From NCBI GenBank assembly GCA_037176845.1, contig JAYKXP010000126.1, positions 62,001-126,000 on the forward strand: DNA of 64,000 nucleotides, in the 5' to 3' direction. A program made the translations under genes and the position numbers. This stretch comes from Paramarasmius palmivorus (taxonomy: Eukaryota; Basidiomycota; Agaricomycetes; Agaricales; Marasmiaceae). Shown one piece after another: positions 46,097-58,395 of the stretch; within the stretch, counting starts at the first letter, position 1; every line of letters starts with the position of its first letter. The notes under the pieces were generated by a model. The model was not told the DNA's origin, ran no database searches, and worked only from the letters and a program-made list of their open reading frames with translations.

Positions 46097-48422
46097 TCAC
46101 ATCGCATCCTCATATGTGGGAGGAAGCCGGCGATGCGCACCGCTTGGTCGCCATCCGCTATCATGATCCCGTTCTTGATCAGCCTGATTCACCGCTAGAA
46201 TATCTGTCAATACACTATTATGTCCATAACAAGGAATCTGGGACTCACACGCCGAAATCGGTTCTTGAACTGGCACCAAAGTGGCAGGACTCGAGTATCT
46301 TCGGTTTCCTGGTGCAGCGACATCCGCCGTATCCGTACTCTCTCCATCTCCAACCCAATTCCGACCGCTGCGGTCTTTAAGCTGCCAATCCCTTGGTGCG
46401 TTATTGGCAGTGACGAGTTGTTTTTGGGAGATTTCCAACGTGAACGGTTCGGGAACAGTATTATTTTGGGATGGCTCGGACTGATTCCGCGGCCGTCGGC
46501 GATTGTAGAGGACACAAGATGAGATCAATATCGCGATCAATATCACTGCGCCGATGCTTCCCCCTACAATGGGTCCAACAGGAGCTCTAGACTGGGTTTC
46601 CGAAAGGCGAGGTGGGTTTTCTGTTTGTGATGTGTCGTTCCCTTGAGTGGTTTCTGGCATTCCAATCCCTGCAAGTAGCATGTATGATATGGATAACCGT
46701 CTCTTTATATCCATCTCTGATGAATTGGTATTGTTCCAGTCGCTGTAAGCTTGATTCGTCGAGGTAATGTTGTCCAGCAGAATATTATACTACGGCCACG
46801 CCCCGTCAGTCAAGCTACGGAAGATCCACAAGGAAAGAGGCGCACCTGGTGAGAAATATATGCTTCAATGTACGCTTGCATGTCACTCGAAGCTGGTAGC
46901 CTTTGCGATGCAACTGATAGGCTGAATATTAGCTCTCCAAAGTTGAGAGATATTACGCTCCATGGTGCATTGTCGTGGCCGTCGAACGTCGCCGCTATTG
47001 CGTCGAACTCTCCTGCATCATGCCATTTATTGAGCTCGGTGATAGTTTTAACGATCCGCTCTCTGAGCCTATCTCGAGTTAACTAGATCAGCAGCTACTT
47101 ATTCCCTTCCTCCGTACAATACTTACGATGTTTCATCGTATAAACCCGTCGCCCAGGACATTGTCATATTACCCTCGAGGTATATCGATTGTCCCATTTC
47201 TTCCGTCTGAACTGAGAATCGAGAACAATTATCAGACTTATACCACAATGCCACTGCGACGGGGGGATCTAAGCCGCCGAGAAACTCTAGAGTCGTTGCG
47301 GTACTCCTCGCCTCTGTCGCAAAGCTGGGTTGCACGTAGTCGCCGTATGCCTGGGCACAGAACCTGAACCTGATGTCAGTACCCACGTGCAACATGTATC
47401 CACTACACACTTGTGCCATAATCTGTCAATCTCTAGTAAGTAGTCAGGGATGAGTGAGTGGATGGAGAACCTACGCATTGCTATAATAAGTGATAGAGCG
47501 GGATGGACTTCCAAAAAACAACTATACAATTGTGAACCAAACAGGTCAGGTATTTTCAAGGCCACAAACTCACCTGATATCCAACAATACTGCCTTTGAA
47601 CGAGAAGTTACTCTTGGGAAGTACTGGAACGAGAGGCGATCAGGGGCTTCTATCCAGTAATCTTCACACATACAGTCACTGCACCCAGAGTCCATATTCA
47701 GCGGCCAAGACCGTCCCATCTTCTGAGTAATGCTATCGATGATGTTTTGTCTGGTCTCTGCTCCATAACTGGTGGGTAACTGCTGAGCTGCAATACCATA
47801 AAGCCTATCTTGGGTTATTTAACCACACACAACCACATATACTAAAACCCCATACAGCATAGAGTCAATTAGTGAGCCAGCCATCACCCCAAGAGAATCT
47901 TCATCACTGAATGGATGTCAATGAATAATATCGTTGAACTGCGGTGAGCGCTTACTGATTAGGCATGTCAGGCATGGTGGATGCGGTCAAATTTCCCAAG
48001 CCACGGTTCCCGCGGAGAGTATAGTACGACTGGGCAGGCTTCACGTATCTGGTCATATTTGTTATCCTATCAAAGGTTGCGAGCTGAGAAAATAGTCTTG
48101 CAGTGTTCTGAGGGGAAGCACTAGAGTTATCTTGCATAGTTCTATGAGCGTACTTGGTCGATACATTATTATTTCGAGGACGTACCCACGAGGATCATGT
48201 TTGAATCAAGCATTGATACAGCTGTATCCAATGCCTGTGACGCCAAGTCTATTCTTTTTTGCCTCGTGATTGTTATGTTTGGTCTCTGTGGTTTGTCGAT
48301 AAGGTTGAACATGAAACAAACACAGGCTATCCACGTACGGTCCATCGATGATCTGGAATGATGAATGTGCAGTGGACAAAGGTCGTATGAGCCAGTAGTA
48401 TGAGAAAAAGTACAGACACCAT
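46097..48422 (-). CDS. GH76-like membrane-anchored glycosidase, tandem copy 1
   Basis: Multi-exon gene. Clear exons (minus): 48422-48339, 48285-48186, 48130-47956, one starting at 47906, and the last from 46789 to the stop at 46097-46099; middle exons lie near 47840-46855 and are less exact. The signal peptide MVSVLFLILLAHTTFVHC leads to RPNITITRQKRIDLASQALD, NTARLFSQLATFDRITNMTR, RLYGIAAQQLPTSYG, FKGSIVGYQ, CAQAYG, GQSIYLEGNMTMSW, ELNKWHDAGEFD and AYIEAYISHQYNILLDNIT, which align piece by piece with the GH76-like gene at 34955-37166. A single helix (IVGGSIGAVILIAILISSCVLY) and a tail ending PPTYEDAM follow. An extra intron near the C-terminus is possible because the paralogue uses one there. 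Enzyme activity is not shown. Confidence 0.75.
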
Positions 48423-49390
48423 GTTTCGGGGGATAATTTGACACGTTTCGACCTGTTTTATACTACACAATCCCAACAATATGATTATCCTATCTGTCGT
48501 GATGGTGATCAACTGTATGATTGACGTATTCAGGCTTCTCGCCAGTTGTGACTAGTATTATCCAGATGCACGGAACGTCTATGCAAGCAGAGATCAGAGT
48601 AGCGCATATACATCAAGTTTTTGATGTCAAAATTCAGTGGCCACATAGGACAATTATGGTGGCGGAACAGCATCGGTTATCGCGAGTAAAAGAATCCATC
48701 ATGATCGTAGCCATTCAAAACGACAGCGCCATTGATGGCTTGGCAAGTGGCAATCGTCAAGGGGGGAGAAGAACGTACCTTTCCCGTCCCATCTTGCCGC
48801 CCCAGTCTCGCTGGCGTCGTATTTAGGGTATCAGCAGGGTCTTCCCTTCTCAATAATAGACTTACTTGCCAACTGACCTGTCTCGTGGTATCATGGAATA
48901 CCGCAATAATGGGTGAAATTCTTGGGAGTGTTGGAAACAAGTTGGATTACGGATTAATTGCAGTCGCTTGAGAGATGAGAGTGAACGTTGGGCTGGGTTA
49001 AACCCATTCCCCGCGACGCGTGTACTACTAGTATCCGCATTTGGGAGTCTTTGGGCATGTTTGCCATAGGCTTTCAAGTTAGATAAATTTGCTTGTCTCG
49101 TAGATATGTACATCCATCATTATCATGACCATATCGACGCATTATCGACGCACTCCTCGGCCGCTCCAACATGAATTCTGATATAATTGCACATCACGCT
49201 TGAATCAAGCATCCTCATAGTACTCATCCACTGATATTCACCAATAAATGCATGATTGAAGCTCTTGTGTAACTCAAGCGGTATACAAACGACAAAAATA
49301 GATGTATAAGAGTCAAAAGATCCTTGCTTGACACTTGTACCGTTCCTGCTTGGATCTTGTCTCAATCATCCTTACACCGTCAACCGGAAA

Positions 49391-51651
49391 TCACATTGCA
49401 TCCTCGTAGGTGGGAGGAAGTCGACGATGTGCGCCACTTGGTCTCCATCCAATATCATAATCTCGTTCTTCATCAAGTTGAATCACTATCAGAATATTTG
49501 TCAACACATTTCTGTGTCTTTAACCGAGAGTTCGAGACTCACCCTCCAGAGATGGTTCCTGAACTGCCACCAAAGTGGCAGGACTCGAGAATCTCCGGCT
49601 CCGTGATGCTATATTTGCTGCATCTGTTCCATTTCCTCTAACTCCAACCCAATTGCAGCCGCTTTGGTCTTTGAGCTGCCAATCTCTCGGGGCGTTATTG
49701 GTGGTGACAAGTTGTTTGTCCGAGACTTCCAAGGTGAATGGCTCGGGAGCTGAGCTTTTCATGAACGACGCAAGTTGATTTCGACGTCGTCGAAGATTGT
49801 AGATAACGCAAGATGAGATCAATACTGCGATCAATATCACTGCACCGACGCTACTCCCTACAATGGTTCGTAAAGGAGCTCTAGCCTGAGTTTCCGGACG
49901 GGAAGGTGGGGTTTCTGTTTGTGATGTGTCATTCACTTGAGTGGTTTCTGGCATTCCAATCCCTGCAAGTAGCATGTATGATATGGATAACCGTCTCTTT
50001 ATATCCATCTCTGATGAGTTGGTATTGTTCCAGTCGCTGTAAGCTTGATTCGTCGAGGTCATGTTGTCAAGCAAGGTATTATACTATGGCCATGCCCCAC
50101 TAGTCAAGCTACGGAAGATCCGCAAGGAAAGAGGCGCACCTGGTGGGAAATATATGCTTCAATGTACGCTTGCATGTCACTCGAGGCTGGCAGCCTCTGC
50201 GATGCAATTGATAGGCTGAATATTAGCTCTCCAAAGTTGAGAGATATTACGCTCCATGGTGCGTTGTCGTGGCCGTCGAACGCTCCCGCTATCGTGTCGA
50301 ACTCTCCTGCATCATGCCATTTATTGAGCGTAGTGATAGTTCTAACGATCCGCTCTCTAAGCCTATTTTGAGTCGACTAGATCAGCAGCCATTCCCTTTC
50401 TCTATACAATACTTACGATATTTCGTCGAAAAAGTTCGTTGCCCAGGCGAAAGTCACATTGCCCTCGAGGTATATAGATTGTCCCATTTCCTCTGGGCTA
50501 ATTGAGGCCGGAGAACAATTGGTAGAGTTGTAAAACACTATAGCCGCCGTTGAGAATAGAAACTCAAGGGTTGTCGTGCTATTTTCCACTTTATCTGAGA
50601 AGGTCGAGCCCATGGTTTGCATGTTGTCGCTGTATGCCTGAGCACAGAACCTGAATCCGGCATGAGTACCCAAGGTCAACATGTATCCGCTACCTACTTG
50701 TGCCACAAACTGTCAATCTACATTCAGTGATCAAAATGAGCAGTGCGTAGGCTGAAGACATACGCATTGCTATAATAAGTTACCGAGGGAGATATACTTC
50801 CAAGAAACAGCTGTACATGTTTACTAGACCAGTGACATCAAGTCAAGGCTGCAGAAACTTACTTGGTATTGAATGATACCGCCCACGTGCGAGAAGCCAC
50901 TTCCTTGTGTGGTTGGAACGAGAAGTAATCAGGGCTGCCGCTCCAAAATTCTCCCGCCGTCTACGTACCATTGCACCTGTGTTCTAGATTCAATGAACCA
51001 GGCAGTATTTTCTGTGTAAACTGATCGATGATCCTCGGTCCAACATCTGTCCCATAAATAGTGGGTAATTGCTGAGCCGCAATCCCATAAAGCCTACCTT
51101 GATATGTGTAAGAACAAGACTGAATATAAATGAAATGCGTACAACATGGAGTCGATCTGTGCGCCAGTCAGCATGCCAGGATTCTTCCCGTCACTGATGG
51201 TAGGCACAGGAAAATTGCCCCAGCCATCTTCTTCCCGAAGAGGATAATACCTCTGGGCAGGCTCTTTATACCTGGTCATGTTTGTTATCCTGTCAAAGGT
51301 TGCGAGCTGAGCAAAAAGTCTTGCGGTATTCTGAAGCGGATCACTAGAGTTATCTTGCATTATTTGATGAGCCTGCTTGGCCCATTTGTATGACATTGAT
51401 TTGAAGACATACCCATGAGAATCATGTTTGAATCAAGCATTGCTACAGTTGTATCCAATGCCTGTGACGCCAGCTCTATTCTTTTTTGCCTCGTGATTGT
51501 TATGTTCGGTCTCTGTTGTTGTGCTGATAAAACTTCTAACGTGTAAAAAGATTGACTATGCACTCACAGTCCATCGAGAGTCTGGGACAACAATCGATAC
51601 ACAGAGGGTAAAGGTGGTGTGAAGCAGCGGTACGAGAAGGACGGACAGCAT
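49391..51651 (-). CDS. GH76-like membrane-anchored glycosidase, tandem copy 2
   Basis: Paralogue of the gene at 46097-48422, about 3.25 kb upstream of it on the same strand; coding and downstream sequences are both similar, so one tandem duplication explains the pair. Exon 1 is 51651-51568 (84 nt, signal peptide MLSVLLVPLLHTTFTLCVS). Then come RPNITITRQKRIELASQALD, LQNTARLFAQLATFDRITN, CAQAYSDNMQ, GQSIYLEGNVTFAW, YNTLLDNMTSTNQAYSDW, helix IVGSSVGAVILIAVLISSCV, and a last exon after a GTGAGT intron that restores ...RRLPPTYEDAM, with the stop at 49391-49393. Without that last intron the reading frame stops at 49520. The join between exons around 51060-51130 may use a GC donor. Product and anchoring are as for copy 1. 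Confidence 0.72.
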
Positions 51652-52619
51652 TATTAAAAAGCTCAAAGTACGACCGTTTCAGTTTGCTTTATACTAAATT
51701 CCCTGAGAACGCGATCATCGTCAATCGTGATATTGGTGTATTCGACTCCCGGTATCGACAACAGTGAAGATTTAAGATTGTTGGAAGCTGGTCACTCTGT
51801 GTCTTGCGATGGTTCCCATCAACACATCTTACTGCCTGACAACAGCGAATATAAAGCCCAACTATGCATCTATCCAGGCACAATCTTTCACCAACAATTG
51901 ATGATGGTAACTTTCCTTGGATGTGTTCCATTGATTAGTGTGATCTGCAACACGTATCTCCCCAATCATATAATGGTTTCAGTTTGAACTATGCCATCGT
52001 CCGATAGCAGTCCAAGTCACTATTGTTCAAACCATACTGGGACATCCCACGACCCTAATCAAGCCTGTATTATGCCACTTCCCTTCGAACAGTTCGAACC
52101 TTTCCGGTGCGCCGTGCTGATGGCAGTGATAATCGTCTCCGGATCCGACATTGATGATGGACCGTGCGCGCCGTTTCTTGTTCTGGATGTTGTGCGTCTT
52201 GACTTTGGTGGTCATAAGTTCAACGGTTTGAACCATTCCAGTCAGTCTTCACGATGCTGCTTCTGAATCGCATAGCCTCACAGCGTGCACATTGACGGTT
52301 CAAACCTACAGTATATAAGACTACTGTATCTCCAACTTTGAAGTTTGAACCCCCTCAATGGTTCAAACCACGTTCCAACTGCGGCAGTATATCCAATCAT
52401 CAGGCAGTGAACACGAACGAGCATGCTTCATTTGTGTTTGCGGCCACTGGTTCAAGCAAAACTTCCAATTGTAGCCAGTCCAAGCGTTTCAGTGGCACTG
52501 TGTCGATTTATCTGTGAAGACGGTCAAAGCGTACCAGGCTCTTTAAAAGTGAGTCTTCTGCAATGCTCCCACTCACTCTTCTGCAACTGTCTCAATCGCC
52601 TCAGCACGTCTTCACTATC

Positions 52620-53401
52620 ATGTCCAGCCACCCGTCATATCCTCCTATCCATCTAGATCACCTCACGCCGGCTGAACGCAACGCTATCAGGGACGAGTTG
52701 CGGCAATGCTTGGCCCGCAACATCGACACCTACTCCAATATCTATCGCTACGACGATCTCCCTAATGGCGAAGGTCATTGTTGGGGCCTCGTGGACGTCG
52801 ATGATGGTACCGGGGCATGGAGAAACGCTGGTCGCAAGTTCCGCTTGGTATGCTTTTTTCTGTCAATCCGGCATATATGCAAACTGAGTTATGTCGTCAG
52901 TGTTTTTCTGCTGAGCACCGGGTATTTGGGTTGGACTGCGTACGAGGGCGGTTCATCACTCGGCCTTTTCGTCGTGATCTATTCGACACTCTTGGTCTGA
53001 ATGCTATGCGGGCGTTGTACGATGCTCTTGGCACACCCTGGTCCCAGACCCCTCCTCTTCCCAACTCTGACACGCTCTGTACACAGTTCCTATGGAAGCA
53101 ACGTGAGAGTCCTACACTGCAAACATTGCAGAAAGTCTTCAACCGCTTGCTCGGAGAAGATATGCAGGAGGAGGTCGATGATCATATGGACTGGGATGAC
53201 AGAGACGACCTGAACCGTCTTCACGACCAAACCGACGGACGTGTCTCTGACGTCGAAGTTCCTTCTGTTGAGGAAGAACAAAAGGACTTGGATATTGATT
53301 GGGAAAAAGAAAATTGGGTGGAGGTTCATGATCCGGATGATGAGGCCGACTCTACTCGCCGCGGCAAACACTACCTGGGCTCGTTTGATCTTTTGTTTTA
53401 A
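52620..53401 (+). CDS. hypothetical protein (242 aa, 2 exons)
   Basis: Exons 52620-52847 and 52901-53401, phase 0, with intron donor GTATGC and acceptor TCAG. The N-terminal part (HLTPAERNAIRDELRQCLAR, YDDLPNGEGHCWGLVDVDDG) and the middle (FRRDLFDTLGLNAMRALYDA) are well structured. The C-terminus is strongly acidic (VEEEQKDLDIDWEKENWVEV, then HDPDDEAD). The segment after the join has CFSAEHRVFGLDC. No family recognised. The first gene inside the putative element, it reads the same way as the next gene, 330 bp downstream. Confidence 0.62.
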
Positions 53402-53728
53402 ATTCCTGCACAGTTGTGATTGTCAACATCTCTCTGGACTACTACTTAGACTCGAATATGTACTTACTCGTGATATCTTCTTGTTTTACTCTTTTCGTCT
53501 CTCAATATCACTCCAATGTGCTCGCGCGTGCTTTTCCTTTGCTTTGTGTCTCGTCGGTTAATTGTCGAGTGAGGGTCTCGTATCCCAGCAATTTGCTGTT
53601 CATGGCTTTGTGTGGAACAACACAATAAATCATGGGTTGCTGCCTGACATTGGTCAGTGATACGGTATTGTACTGCTCACAGGGTCCAAGCTTGCAGCTC
53701 TGGGTATAATTCAGACCCAACGACAGCA

Positions 53729-55023
53729 ATGTTACTCACCATGTCCAATCTCCCTTCACAAGAAACACTCCGCGATTTCGCTGAAAGTCTACCTCTCGCC
53801 AACCCTTGGGGTCCGAGGTCGGTTCCGCGCTGGATTAGTCGCAATGCATCGACAAATGTCAAGGCCGTTTTGCGAATCGTGTTCTATCTTGATGAGACAT
53901 ACATCGATAACTACATCGACTGTCCCCAGAACGGCCGTCACATCCTCAGAGCCGTAACAGGGAGAGGTTCCCGTTTTGGATCCATTGAAGACTGCATGGT
54001 TCGTGATGGGCTTGTGCTTGCTTCTAAGGTTTCCTAACCATCCGAGTCTCTCAGGGCAGAAACCCTTTCCCGTGCGGGTGCAGGAGACCGCCATCTCTTC
54101 CCAAAATTACAAGGGATCTTGCACAACAGTGCTTTGACATCTGGCACCGCAGATTCAAGGACACAGAGAACCGTATCCGTGAATACTTCAAGCCGGAGAT
54201 AGCGAGGGCAACGAGAGGGAAGGATATACACACTGCAAACACTCTTCGAGCACAGAAGAACGAAGCACTCAAGAAGATGAGGCTCCCCTCAAGTGGTAAG
54301 TGTTGATCGATGGGTACTGCTTCGCCACCGCTGACCGGAACAGCATCAGAACCCGGACACCGTGTCACCACTCGAACGACATCGACGGCAGCGAACTGTT
54401 CAGCTCCTAGCCGAAACACCGAGGAACAAAGACCGGTGGAAGAGGATGCAGCGATTGTCGCATTTCGGCGTCGAATCTCCCGGTATCGTTACCAGCCTGC
54501 TGAAAACGATCAGCAGAACCATCTTGTAGAAGGTGAGCCTACACGTTGCAATCCGATCCTGCGCTCCTTCCTGACGTATACAATCCCAGACAACTCCTGT
54601 GGTTCAAAAAATGCCTCTTCCGTCCAAGGACCTTCACTCCTCCGAGCACTTGATGCACTCGACTCTCGATTGAGCAACCAACAAGCCGCTGGACCCTCAA
54701 CGCCTACGAATGCTCGTGCAGCTCAAAGAAAACCTGCCCCGTTCCCTATGCCGTTGCCCACTCCACCCGATTCATCTCCTGTGAAACCACCTACACCCAA
54801 ATCCTTCCATTTGAGAGGTGATACCGTGGATTCGCCTATCGAGATATCTGACGACGACACCAACCAAGATTTGGGTAGCGGCTCATCGACATCCCGTAAA
54901 AGAGCTTCGTCTCCAATTGATCAGTTTGAAGAAGTGGGACCCTCTTCTCGCAGCGCTGGGATACGTGCCGATGGAAAAAAACGTCGAAGGGTAATGAGTA
55001 TCGCGGATGAGCGCAAGTATTGA
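53729..55023 (+). CDS. hypothetical nuclear-type protein (396 aa, 3 exons)
   Basis: Exons 53729-53998, 54055-54295 and 54344-55023; intron 1 contains a CTAAC branch site and all phases agree. The start may instead be ATG 53741. The N-terminal half is ordered (LRDFAESLPLANPWGPRSVP; KAVLRIVFYLDETYIDNYID; CFDIWHRRFKDTENRIREYF). The C-terminal half is low-complexity, Pro/Ser/Thr-rich, with PIEISDDD (like a SUMO-interaction motif) and basic GKKRRRV (like a nuclear localisation signal). No domain recognised. Its tail style resembles that of the convergent gene at 55521, which suggests a shared nuclear role; this is inference. Confidence 0.65.
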
Positions 55024-55520
55024 GGTGTATCATGCGAGTTTCTGTGACAGAGTCTGTATAGATATTGAATTTGATGGTAAACACCAAAAACTATAGACAT
55101 CAGTGTTTGTAATGAAATAATGAATATCGCAGAGCTGATACCGTCTATGCTTTGTATACCCAATCGATCTCCCGACGAGGCTTGCCCAAAGGTGGACAGT
55201 GGACAATGAGTATACAGTGAACATAGTCCGCCCTCCTAACTTCTGGACATTCCACTGTTCTACATCTCCGGTAGGCTCGAGTTTTGCTCGAGTTCTCGCT
55301 GTGAAGAGCCAAGCTGTGCATCTTAGTCATCATTGACCGCCTACACCTTTCGGGTACTCAGTATGCATTTAACGTTCGACTTGTCCAATGTCATTCATTG
55401 ATCGCGGACAATGCAATGATATTCAACTGGACTGGTTTGTCATATGAGGTAAAATACACTGAGATTTGGACTACAAGACACAACAGAAGAAAATACGTTA
55501 AGAGTTATCATACTATATAT

Positions 55521-57922
55521 CTAGCGCTTTCGTTTGTTCTGAGCTTCTCCAGTAATATTATTGTCTGCAGAACGGTCCTGTGGTTTCCGCGCACGCCCAG
55601 ATCGACGCGAGCCTGATCCTGTGACACCCACGTCTGGTATTACTTTGCGTTTCTTGTGCTCCGGTTGTGATTCTTGGTGAGGAGCGGCTCGTTTCATACC
55701 GACAGCTGAAGGTGTCTTCATTGCATGTCGTTGCTTACCTCCAAGCTTCTTCCCGCGGCCTTGCTTTCGAGGACTAGTTGACGGCTGCTCAATCTCCTGA
55801 TCGGGGAATTCAAATGGCGTCACTGCATCAGCCCCAGCTGTTACACCTCCATTGGTCACAGGGGAAGCCCGCGGGTCATCAAAGTCGTGAGAAGGGTCTT
55901 CAATGGCATCGTTAGCAATGGATGTCCTATTGGCTTCCACAGGTGAGGGGAATTCCGGAACCATCTCCGACAGCCCCTCCGGAGGCGAATGAACAGAGGA
56001 ATCGGTGGTTTGGAGGACGTTCTCGTCTGGAAGCAGCGCCGGGTTAAGTGGAGGTGGAGGTTTCGGCACAAGTGCAGACAATGACGGCGACTCTCCCGAA
56101 CCTCTGATGTCGGAGGTTGGCTTATTGGGCTCTGGACAAGGAGATTCTGTATCGCCAATGTCATCGGCGGACTGGGTTGGGCGTATCGAGGTTGGGAATA
56201 GTGCTTGCTGGCATGAAGGAATCGGAGATGATGGAAATGAAGAAAGTGGTCGCGTCGGCGAAACGTGTGCATTCGAGGAACTCGGACTGAGCAAGACCCG
56301 GCTGCGTGAAGGGGACTGGAGGTGCGTTGGACGCTTGGGTAGCATAGCCAGATCTTCAATCCGAATACCTTCTCCCTGATCATCCTCTGCATCTCGTTTT
56401 GGCACTGGAGGTTTGGGATCCGTGCCAACCCATATCGACTGTCCTGGATGCGACTTTTGGAAGTCGATAAGAACTTGGTGCAGGCCCACAACGTGAACCA
56501 TATTTGCGCGGGCAAATTCTACCAATTCCTGTGGTTCGATGTGAGATCTTGCTAAGGCGCTTGTGATATCTGGGACGAAATAGTCGGAAATCTTAGCCCA
56601 AGGTAGAGTCGCGGCCTTGGCGCGTTGCGAAGATGACTCTGAATAGCGAGCGTTAAACGAATCACATGGTTTGAGTAGATGAACTACTTACCCCATGATG
56701 CCTCCATAAAGAGCTGAACGTGTTGGCGGCACTCTTCCAATGACCAGCTTGGTTCAAAAGGATGAAGAATATATTGGCCATGTTCGTCTTGCTTGAACTT
56801 CTCTTGATAAAGTGTAGTTGTATTGGCTGGAATGAATTGCAATGACTCTGAGTGTACGTCATCATAATCAGTGTTGAAGTACCTACGTTTGAGGTTTTCA
56901 GTGACCCATGAACTCCATTCCACTTTCAAAGCTTCGCTCAAGGCATCGCTCATGTGCTTCTTGAAATCTAGAGGGTCGAACCTATGAACACATAGTCAAG
57001 AAATGAACCAAACAGCCCTGACAATACAACGAACTTACAATCGGGTTTCTATTGAGCCCTCCTTATTATACCAGCTTCCAATCAGGAAGAACGTAGCTTC
57101 CCCAATCTGACCAGCACCATGACCACAAAGACGATTGAGGTAAGCTCCTATGTCCCCCATGGCATTCTTCTGGTTCCTTTCCGACCATGATGAGCGATGA
57201 ATAGTGTCAACAATGAAAACTTACTGGTATATTGTTTGGCTTCGAAGTCCGACCAGGTTAACTTTCTGCTTCTCGTCGTCTGCCTTGTTCTTCCACACCT
57301 GCTTGTCCTCATCCGTCATTGTCCGCCATCGCTCCCCGACCTCTCGCTGCACCTCCCCTATATCTATTTTGACCTCGTCCTCGCCGTCGACTTGCTTCTG
57401 TGCTTGTAGTTCATTGCGAACTTGCTCGTTAACTGACTGGAAAAAGAGTCCATAGGGATATATTTGCGGATCTCCCGTAGCGAGCATCACAGCTGTAGGC
57501 GCACAATTGGGATCTTGGGTGACCCTGATGCTGGTCTGGTGCTTGTTGTGAACCCATTTCCGGTTCAATTTCTAGGGTCGTATCAGTCAAAGTTGCTGTT
57601 AGTAGATATGGGTACGCACATCTCTCCAACTCGCTGGCAAACTATCTTCAAACTTGATCGAAAATTGGAATGCCATTGATTCCTTGTATATTTTCTCTAC
57701 AGTCGCCACGTCGACACCAAGTTCTTGGGCCTTATCGAATTTTGATTCGTGCAATGGCGACCATATGTTCTCCTCTTGGGTTCGGATCCAGCACTCCTGT
57801 TCGTGGCTGAAGACACCGCGTGCTTGCCGCTTGTCTAATCTCCGGTCGATTGAAGGCTGCGCTGGGAAGACCTCAGAGCAGCGCTCGGGGGTCCATTGTT
57901 CGGCATCAAACTTGTAACGCAT
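55521..57922 (-). CDS. HMG-box-like protein with long disordered tail
   Basis: Minus-strand multi-exon gene. Exons supported: about 57922-57602 (MRYKFDAEQWTPERC...), about 57565-57225 (HMG-like part), one ending at 57039, 56981-56692, and 56638-55521. The second exon reads PQIYPYGLFFQSVNEQV ... DIGEVQREVGERWRTMTDED and KQVWKNKADDEKQKV, which follows the HMG-box plan (P..lF, conserved GERW, K..W/Y..kA...K). Such boxes bind DNA. The last exon is Pro/Ser-rich and ends with basic clusters (RKQGRGKKLGGKQR, HKKRK, RRSGRARKPQDRS). The splice after ...RSQTIYQ is unclear. It is convergent with the 53729 gene. Its C-terminus resembles that of the next minus-strand gene. Confidence 0.6.
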
Positions 57923-58395
57923 GGCGAGGGATAGAAGTTGGGGTTTTCGCAGAGGGTATAGAGGAGTCCTCGACGGTTCATGGCATCTTGTTATATGTCC
58001 AGCCTGCATAATAAAGCTGAGTGGCCTGGACAGAACATGCCACTACACCTGAGGCTGTACTAGGAGGACTGTCGGCCACATTAACCTGTGATCAGAACCA
58101 GCGCGGGGAGACTTGTGAACACATACTGAACAGGAAAGAGCAAAGGGGGCTGGCAGACATTCCTAATTTCCATGAATTTCAAGCAGTAACCGATCTTCAG
58201 TGGAACTTGGACGTTCCGGTCAAGCTGCGGATTCTGGAAGTCGCGTCGAATCCGATTGTTCTCAGAACCACCACGTGACAAAAAGCCTAGACCTTCGATT
58301 CAAACTTCATACGGTTCAAACCAAAGTTCGAACTATACTTCAAACTCAATCCAAACCGTGATGACAAGTTACGTATATATATTCATTGCAATATG

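Larger units (their letters stand above)
51975..58357. mobile_element. candidate undescribed mobile element with subterminal GGTTTGAAC repeats
   Basis: A short motif, GGTTCAAAC/GTTTGAACC, clusters at both ends and was not noticed elsewhere in the window. Left: about 51982, 52025, 52095, 52225, 52298, 52344 and 52361. Right: 58299, 58313, 58326 and 58339. The outer ends align as imperfect inverted repeats: left GGTTTCAGTTTGAACTATG, right (reverse complement) GGTTTGGATTGAGTTTGAAG followed by TAT. Three intron-containing genes lie inside (52620, 53729, 55521). No known transposase is recognised and no target duplication was found, so this is inference from end structure. Confidence 0.42.

Noticed and set aside
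56005..56379. 124-codon plus-strand open frame
   Set aside because: Antisense shadow of the Pro/Ser-rich last exon of the HMG-like gene.
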